A stretch of DNA of 64,000 bases from Nectonema munidae (Eukaryota > Nematomorpha > Nectonematoida > Nectonematidae). The notes beneath the pieces are model-generated. The model had not been told where the DNA came from, searched no databases, and saw only the letters and a program-made list of their open reading frames with translations. The stretch lies in the NCBI GenBank assembly GCA_030549495.1, contig JAUIRK010000343.1, positions 1-64,000 of the forward strand, written 5' to 3'. Below, piece after piece: positions 57,931-64,000 of the stretch; position 1 is the stretch's first letter, and the number at the start of each line of letters is the position of its first letter. Made by a program: the position numbers and the translations under genes.

Positions 57931-58900
57931 AATTAGCTTGTGCCTTACTCGTTGTAGAAAAAGAAGAAAATTCTTATTATGAATTGACTGAAGAAGACTA
58001 AGTCCCAGAGCCTATCAGTAATGCTTATGATATCGAGAAAGAAACTGAGCATGGTGATGAAGATTCTGATTCAACCAGTGATTTACAAGATGATGATGGA
58101 GATATTGATGTACATTTGTCTTCTTATCATGAAAATGATGAGGAGGATGATAGGTTCAACGAGTCAAAAAGTCGTCGGAAATATAAATAATGAAACACTG
58201 TCTGGTGAGATTGGGTGGAATGGCGTCATATATTTTCAAGATGCTCTTCATTCACGAATTTGCAGCAGCAATATTATAAACAAAAACCAAGAGTATTATA
58301 CAATCTACTTTTTGAAATGGATGCTTTTTTGAAATTTTATACAGTGGATATATTTTCCTATTTTCTCAGATACACAAATAGAAAAGCCAAAGACTTAATA
58401 TGGCTTTATGAGCAAAAAGATCAATGGCTATATTTTCTTATCGAGAAATACTTTCTTTCTATGCGACAAGAGAGTATGCAGATAGAGGGAACATGTCGTT
58501 ACAAGATTTGTAGAAGCGAAATCACAATAGACCATTCTACAGAGCTGTTTGTGGGTACCAGCGTTTTAATTTTTTTGTCCGGTGTCTGCTTTATATAATT
58601 TCAGAAACAGGAAAAAAAAAGATAAAATCGCAGCGTATAGAGAAATATGGAATATGTTTGAAAGTAATCTCACTAGATTCATAATTCCAGAAGAATCAAT
58701 GACTATTGACGAGCAACTTTATGGATACCTTGGAAAAATTCCTGATTACGTATTTATGCCAAGAAAATACGGTCTGAAAATATTCTGGTTATGTTATTTT
58801 AGATGGGGCACAAGCTCTCCGTCGATTCTTAGTTTTTCCTTGTTTTTTTGGTCGTTTCTAGTTTTTCACAAAACCTTTCTAGTATTCCTAGTTTTTTATT
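57931..58900 (+). pseudogene. piggyBac transposase relic (copy 2)
   Basis: An acidic N-terminal region (58020-58180; DEDSDSTSDLQDDDGDIDV in one frame) is typical of piggyBac transposases. The frame at 58582-58911 then gives RNRKKKDKIAAYREIWNMFE and FIIPEESMTIDEQLYGYLGK, then MPRKYGLKIFWLC. The MTIDEQL-x-x-x-G block with the P-x-KYG-x-K motif is diagnostic of DDE_Tnp_1_7 and includes a catalytic aspartate. Several frame breaks are present, and the segment after KIF is lost. It continues into poly-T-rich sequence without a visible TTAA end. Confidence 0.8.
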
Positions 58901-59559
58901 CTCAAATTTAGATTAAATTTCATTATATTTAAACAAACATAAATAGACAAAATTTTATTGAATAATTATTTGATTTTAAACGCCTAAATGGTTAATTTAT
59001 TTAAATCACATGCCAATATTTTCTAAGGATTATGTACTATCAGTACCAAATTTTAGACAAATTTGAATTCTGAGATTAAATAAATTTAGAGCAGCAGTAT
59101 TCTTTATATTGTTTTATTAAAACTATGCTTGCTTTAAAACTACTTATCTTTGTTATCTTTCTTTTTCAGAAATGAAGTAGTTTGCTTAGCTATTAATATT
59201 ACTAATCATGCCTAGTGGAAAAACCAAATTTAACCATGCTTGGCTTAGTAAACTTGACAATAATGGCCAACTGCTGTTCAAATGGTGTAAAGAGGATTCT
59301 TCAAATAATACTGTGTAAAAGAGCATCTCGTGTTCAACTACTAGAGCTAAACAACTCATTTGTCATGCTGATGGTAAGAGACGCAAGAACAAACTCTCTA
59401 ATCCCAAGCAGAAATTGTTGATGTCAACCAGTCAAGTGGCCAATACCAGAAATCAAGAAGGAGGAGATGTGGAACAAAAGATGTATCTTCATCCGGTGTC
59501 TGTCAGTGACCAAGTAACATAAGCAGAAGCACTGTGGGCAATGCAGGTTGCTGCTAGAG

Positions 59560-61867
59560 CAGGGGTCGGGAACCTTTTTGGCTGAGAGAGCCATAAGCAC
59601 CACACATTTGTAAATGTAATTCCGTGAGAGCCATATAATATGTTAACCTAATAATAATAAAAATAAAAAAGTAAATGTTTGCATTTTATGTAATTTCAAC
59701 ACTTTTAAAGTACAATAAGCCTCTGAATTCTTTCTAATAACATTGTTATACTGTTTCTAATCAATGATGAATATTTCTTAGCATTAATGTGACTTCTGGT
59801 GCTGCATGGTTTTACTGATGGCTTTGTAGTCTGGTTTATACTTGGTGAGGTTAAGCTTCATGCAGGCGTTAAGACTTCCATCCGTCAAACGTGATCGTAG
59901 GTTGGTCTTAATGTTCTTTAGATGTGAGAAAGACTGCTCACATGCATACGTAGAGCCGAACATTGTCAGTACAGCAATACTCACACGCTGCAGTGTGTGG
60001 TATGTGACGGGAAGCGCGTTCCAAGTTTTGACAATCAGCTGGTCTATGGGCTTACGTTTTTTCATTTCTGCCCACTTGTGTTGGCTGGCCAACTCTGCTT
60101 GCTGTCGTGCGAGTCTTTCCAAATCTTCATTCAGTGACTTGAACTTATTCACCCACATATCTGAGGCTTTCAGGTCAGCAGCTTGTAACTCAAAATATCT
60201 TTCGGAAACACCGGGGATGTAACTCAGGTCAGCGCTGTCCACTCCACACTTGTATGGATGGGTGATGAACTTAAAAAGACGAGTGCGCTCGTGAAATTCT
60301 CCAAAGCGCGCTTTGAATGACTGCAGGAGATTAGATGTGAAGCCTGCTAGCTGCTGAAGATCAAGATGTTGCGAAGGGTCACTTGCTGTGCATGCATCTT
60401 TAAACTCACCCAGTTTTTCAAAGTGTAGTAAACGACCTGTTTCATTGTCGGTGATGAAGAGTTCTAGCTTGTTTTCAAATGCAGACACTGCTTGTTGCAG
60501 GGATAAGATTGTATTTCCAACACCTTGCATTTTCATGTTGAGCTAGTTTAGATGTTCAGTCATGTCCACGAGATAGTAGAACTTCAGGAACCACTCAGTG
60601 TCAGCTAACTCGGGATGCTCGACATTTTTCATTTCAAGAAAAGTTCGGATTTCGCTCAAACAAGCCGCAAAACGGCTGAGCACCTTCTCCCTTGACAACC
60701 AACGCACGTTACTGTGCAGAAGCAGACCAGGATGATTACTCCCAACTTCATCCAGCAGTGTTTTAAACTGGCGATCATTTAAAGCTCGGGCAACAATAAA
60801 GTTGACCACTCGAACGACGAGCGACATCACCACACCCAGCTGCTCGCCAGACATCTGAGCACAAAGCGCCTCCTGATGTAGGATGCAGTGAAAACTTGAG
60901 ATTCGTCTCTTTTCATGTTCACGAAGAAGCGCTACGAATCCTCTGTTTTTCCCCACCATGCACGGAGCGCCATCAGTGCACACCGAAACAAGTTTATCCA
61001 TCGGTAGATTTTTTTCTTCAGCGAACTTGATGAATGACTTGAATAAATCCTCCCCTCTTGTTGTCTCTTTCATAGGCAAAACAGCAAGACTTTCCTCATA
61101 TACTGTGCCACCGACAACATTCCTTGCCATTACGCTGAATTGGGATAAATTGCTTACGTCTGTTGACTCATCCAAAGCGAGAGAAAAAAACGGCGCCGCA
61201 TTTATGTCCTTCACTTGCGTTGCCTCAATTTGATTTGACATCATGATGGTACGATCGTGAACAGTTTTTGCTGACAAAGGCATGTCTTTTTTCCGTTTAA
61301 TTATCTTGTCTTTATCCGAAAAGTCATCAAAAAGTTCATTGGCAACATCAAGCATGAATGCTTTGGCATACTCCCCATCTGTGAATGGCTTTCCGTTTCT
61401 CACAATTGCTAAAGCACCAGCAAAGCTAGCCGAATTCCAGTCACCTTGTTGGGTCCAAACACGGAGTTGCTGCTGACTAGCTTGCACTCTTGATAGTAGC
61501 TCTTGACATGCTTTCTTCCTGCTATCCCCCGCAGGATACTTCGATGCAAATGTACTATGGCGTGTGTCGAAGTGCCGCTTTACATTTGACCGTTTCAAAG
61601 ATGCAATTTTTTCATTGCATATTAGACACACTGCAGAACCTGCTCTCTCCACAAAGGCAAGTTCCTCTGTCCATTCCTGCTGAAAAGTGCGATACTCTTC
61701 GTCTTTTTTTCTTTTAGCCATCTTCTTAAAAGGGTTTCTGAAATAAAAAACATGGGTTAAACAAACGGTATAAAAAAATTTTTTATAATTAAAAATTTGT
61801 CTGCGAGCCAGATGCAGCATTCATAAGAGCCACATCTGGCTCGCGAGCCATGGGTTCCCGACCCCTA
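59560..61867 (-). mobile_element. Young hAT transposon (2,308 bp) with perfect 8-bp duplication
   Basis: Ends CAGGGGTCGGGAACC (left) and GGTTCCCGACCCCTA (right), an inverted pair with one mismatch at the outermost base. Both flanks are TGCTAGAG (59552-59559 and 61868-61875). Subterminal blocks GGCTGAGAGAGCCATAAG and GAGCCACATCTGGCTCGCGAGCC also match in inverted form. Length, termini and transposase order are complete. Removing it restores the reading frame of the surrounding hAT-like gene, which proves the borders. Confidence 0.95.
59784..61721 (-). pseudogene. hAT transposase with BED finger, one in-frame stop
   Basis: Start chosen at 61721 (MAKRKKDEEYRTFQQEWTEE), because an intron-like acceptor (TTTTTATTTCAG) precedes it by about 20 bases; the longer frame from 61820 would read through that. 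A BED-type finger follows (CLICNEKIASLKRSNVKRHF with a following H), about residues 30-55. Next are an hAT DDE core with ALDESTDVSNLSQFSV and VCTDGAPCMVGKNRGF, the FHCILHQEAL and VRWLSREKVLSRF blocks, and finally YACEQSFSHLKNIKTNLRSR with ACMKLNLTKY. The length is 645 residues if the single TAG at 60543-60545, between EHLN and LNMKMQ, is ignored; no other break is seen. It resembles GTF2IRD2/ZBED-type hAT transposases. It is the best preserved transposon gene in the window. Confidence 0.9.
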
Positions 61868-61875
61868 TGCTAGAG

Positions 61876-63489
61876 GTTACTCCTACACATCCTGTGAACG
61901 TATTGCTGGATTATTCAAGGCAATGTTCCCAGGAACCATCTCTGAGAAGTTCACCACGAACAAATGGAAGGTATCATATCATATCTGATATCGGATGGAC
62001 TTGGACCATATTTAATAAAGAGACCACTGCAAAAATATGAGCAGCACAATGTCCTTTCACAATGAAATTCGACGAAACCGGCAATGCTCAACACAAGAAG
62101 CAGTGTGATGTGCTTGTTCTATTTTGGAATGAACAAAAAGTGAAGTAAGTACCATGTTTTTGAAAAGCCCTATGCTTGGACATGCTAAAGCGGAGACTGT
62201 GAGTAGTGCGATTATAGATGCTGTGACAGAAGATGGATCTGAAATGCCATTCTCTCAGTTGATATCCCTAGGTAGCGATGGTCCAAATATTAATAAAGCA
62301 ATATGGAAAGCTGTACAAAGTCATCTGAAAACAGGTGAATTGCCAGGACTGATACCTTTTGTGCCATGCCACTGCGCACAGTGCATAACTCTTTAAAGAA
62401 AGGACTTCATGTTTACGGAGAAAATGCTGAACAACTAGCAATTGATATTTTCCAGTGGTTTATGACGCACATCTGTCAATGGAAGGACTACAGCCTTACT
62501 CTACCAGAGAATCTTGGTCTAAATGAAGAGTTCTTCATTTGGCATGCAGAGTGTCGGTGGTTGACCTTTGTACCAGCATTGGAACGTCTTTTCGTGGAAA
62601 CCGCTTTGTAAGTACCTCCTAATAGATCTTCCCAAGGAGGGTACAGAGGATCGCACCAATGCACAGCTGAAAAAGAACAGCAGATACCAAAGGATCTGCC
62701 AGTTCCTTTCCATCAAATAGTGCCTTGTACAGGTTCAGTTCCTGGTATGTGTTGGACCTTTGTTTGATCCTTTTCTTACGAAATTCCAGAAAAAAGAGCC
62801 GATGATCCATCTCCTGTATGAAGACTGAAGAGTCATCAAAATTGTTGAAAACATTCGTCAACAGATTTGTTAAGAATGATGTAATTGGGAACAGAACAGG
62901 ACGAAAGCTTCAAGACATTGATATTTATGACAACAAGAATTTAGTCGAACTCAAAGCCATGTAAATAGGTGCCGACACTGAGAAGACCTTTGGAGCTCTT
63001 GATGAAGGCAAACAGAATGTGAACCTGTATGACATAAGAAAATTCTATCAATCGGTCAGCGCCTATCTCTAGATAAAACTACCCCAGAATTACACAATCA
63101 TCAGAAGTGTTAAATGTCTTAACCCTGAGATTAAGGACCAAGACAGAACCCAACAGCTCCTCAGAGAACTCTGCTCAGCATTGTCCTCCATAGAAGATTC
63201 CATTATTTCAAAGATCACTGATGAATGGAAACTATACAGGTCAGAGCAATTGAATTAAAGTTGGATGTACAACAAGGATGGCGAATTGATCAGGATAGAC
63301 CACTACTAGCATGCCATTTTTAGCTTAAAGAATGCTAGTCTAGAGATCAAGTATGCTAATTTGAAGAGAGTTGTGATGGCCTGTCTCTGCATTTCACATG
63401 GGAATGCTGATGTAGAAAGGAGCCTTTCTATGAACAAGAAGTTGGTTACTCCTTAGAGATGTCGTTTGTCAGATGAGTGAGTAAAGTGA
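61876..63489 (+). other. Broken middle of the hAT-like gene (part of 59209-63984)
   Basis: Readable in pieces only. Between 62612 and 63360 the frames change several times, with islands such as IDIYDNKNLVELKAM (near 62920) and TEKTFGALDEGKQNVNLYDI (near 62980). Minus-strand frames at 62519-62861 and 63453-63707 are shadows. Confidence 0.6.
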
Positions 63490-64000
63490 GTGAGTCTCAC
63501 AAGAGATGATGTCAGCATGCACCTGCATGTCACTAACATCCCTATAACCAAGGACCTTCTGGCTGCCCTGAAATACGCCCCCCGAAAGTATGAAACAAGG
63601 CGAGAAGCTGAAAGACAAGAGGAGGCACTGCTGGAGAGGAAGAAAAAGGAAGCTGCTCTCCAAAAACGGGAAGAAAAAGAAAGGATTGAAAAACAGCAGC
63701 AAACCAAACGAAAGCTTGATGAAAAGAAGAAAGATGTTAAGAGGAGTGAATTGGAACTGAATACAAAAATAGAGAATGCGAATCAGATCTTTGAAGAAGC
63801 CAATTTAAGATTAGCTGAAGCTATAAAGTCTAAAAATTTCAAAAAAATGAATATTAGTCATGGTCTGTTGGATGTTGCAAAGGCAAATCTCAAGATAACA
63901 GCTGCTATGAACAAATGCATTGAAGATATAAATGACATTGGAAAGAAGAGAATGCGAAAGAGAAACTCATTTATAAAGAAGTAAAAAGGACTGTTAAACT

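Larger units (their letters stand above)
59209..63984 (+). pseudogene. Decayed hAT-like transposon gene (long coiled-coil C-terminus), split by a younger hAT
   Basis: Starts MPSGKTKFNHAWLSKLDNNG after a good acceptor (CTTTCTTTTTCAG at about 59170). The reading continues with AEALWAMQVAA up to 59559, and resumes at 61876 with GYSYTSCERIAGLFKAMFPG. Later parts are SPMLGHAKAETVSSAIIDAV and LISLGSDGPNINKAIWKAVQ (62154-62396), then HAECRWLTFVPALERLF (62366-62611). The hAT dimerisation block SHGNADVERSLSMNKKLV lies near 63400. An intact-looking 164-residue end follows (63490-63984), a lysine/glutamate-rich coiled coil. At least six stops or frame shifts break it. The family is a hAT-related group common in aquatic animals, by my reading of motifs. 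The 63490 ATG is not a gene start. Confidence 0.8.

Noticed and set aside
59842-61717. Plus-strand open frames over the hAT transposase
   Set aside because: Antisense shadows of the transposase frame.
63490-63984. An independent 164-residue coiled-coil gene
   Set aside because: It follows directly on the hAT dimerisation block (SHGNADVERSLS) and is the C-terminus of the decayed transposon protein.

Overview
This is an AT-rich, repeat-saturated piece of an animal nuclear genome, most likely from an invertebrate. Spliceosomal introns with GT..AG borders, an ILRUN-type gene, SLC25 and SLC28 carriers, tRNA-derived SINEs, several LINE clades and many cut-and-paste DNA transposons all point to a metazoan. 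I cannot name the phylum from the sequence. Nothing bacterial, organellar or CRISPR-like is present, and I found no convincing retroviral, LTR or Polinton element.

Host genes are few. They are an intact-looking single-exon mitochondrial carrier of the SLC25A42 type (20403-21338, minus), a decayed concentrative nucleoside transporter of the SLC28 type (about 17790-19175, minus), and the first three exons of an ILRUN (C6orf106)-like gene (37231-43944, plus) whose exon phases join perfectly. A small two-exon gene (15138-15366) and a lone possible exon (55592-55857) are weak candidates.

Layout. 1-6.5 kb: SINE and LINE 3' ends, a Tigger/pogo relic, a satellite array (A) and a piggyBac relic. 6.6-9.8 kb: a large non-autonomous hAT copy with nested insertions. 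9.9-13.3 kb: a recent 1.67-kb tandem duplication that copied part of a LINE. 13.6-17.4 kb: Tigger end, hairpin MITE, SINE, Merlin relic, satellite B. 17.8-21.8 kb: SLC28 pseudogene and SLC25A42. 22-28.7 kb: hAT (ZBED/SCAND3-like) and RTE LINE relics. 29.1-33.2 kb: a 4-kb TTAA-flanked piggyBac-type element filled with both satellites. 34-45 kb: LINE remains and the ILRUN-like gene, with hAT insertions in its promoter region and introns. 45-57 kb: mostly unassigned sequence with scattered MITEs and hAT pieces. 58-64 kb: a piggyBac relic, then a decayed hAT-like gene interrupted by a young, nearly intact hAT with a perfect 8-bp target duplication.

The main theme is layered DNA transposition. At least seven hAT-type insertions have recognisable 8-bp target duplications, and two of these can be checked against an empty or reconstructed site inside the window. 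The most unusual object is the piggyBac-bounded element carrying two unrelated satellites of about 150 bp, which also occur as separate arrays elsewhere in the window.
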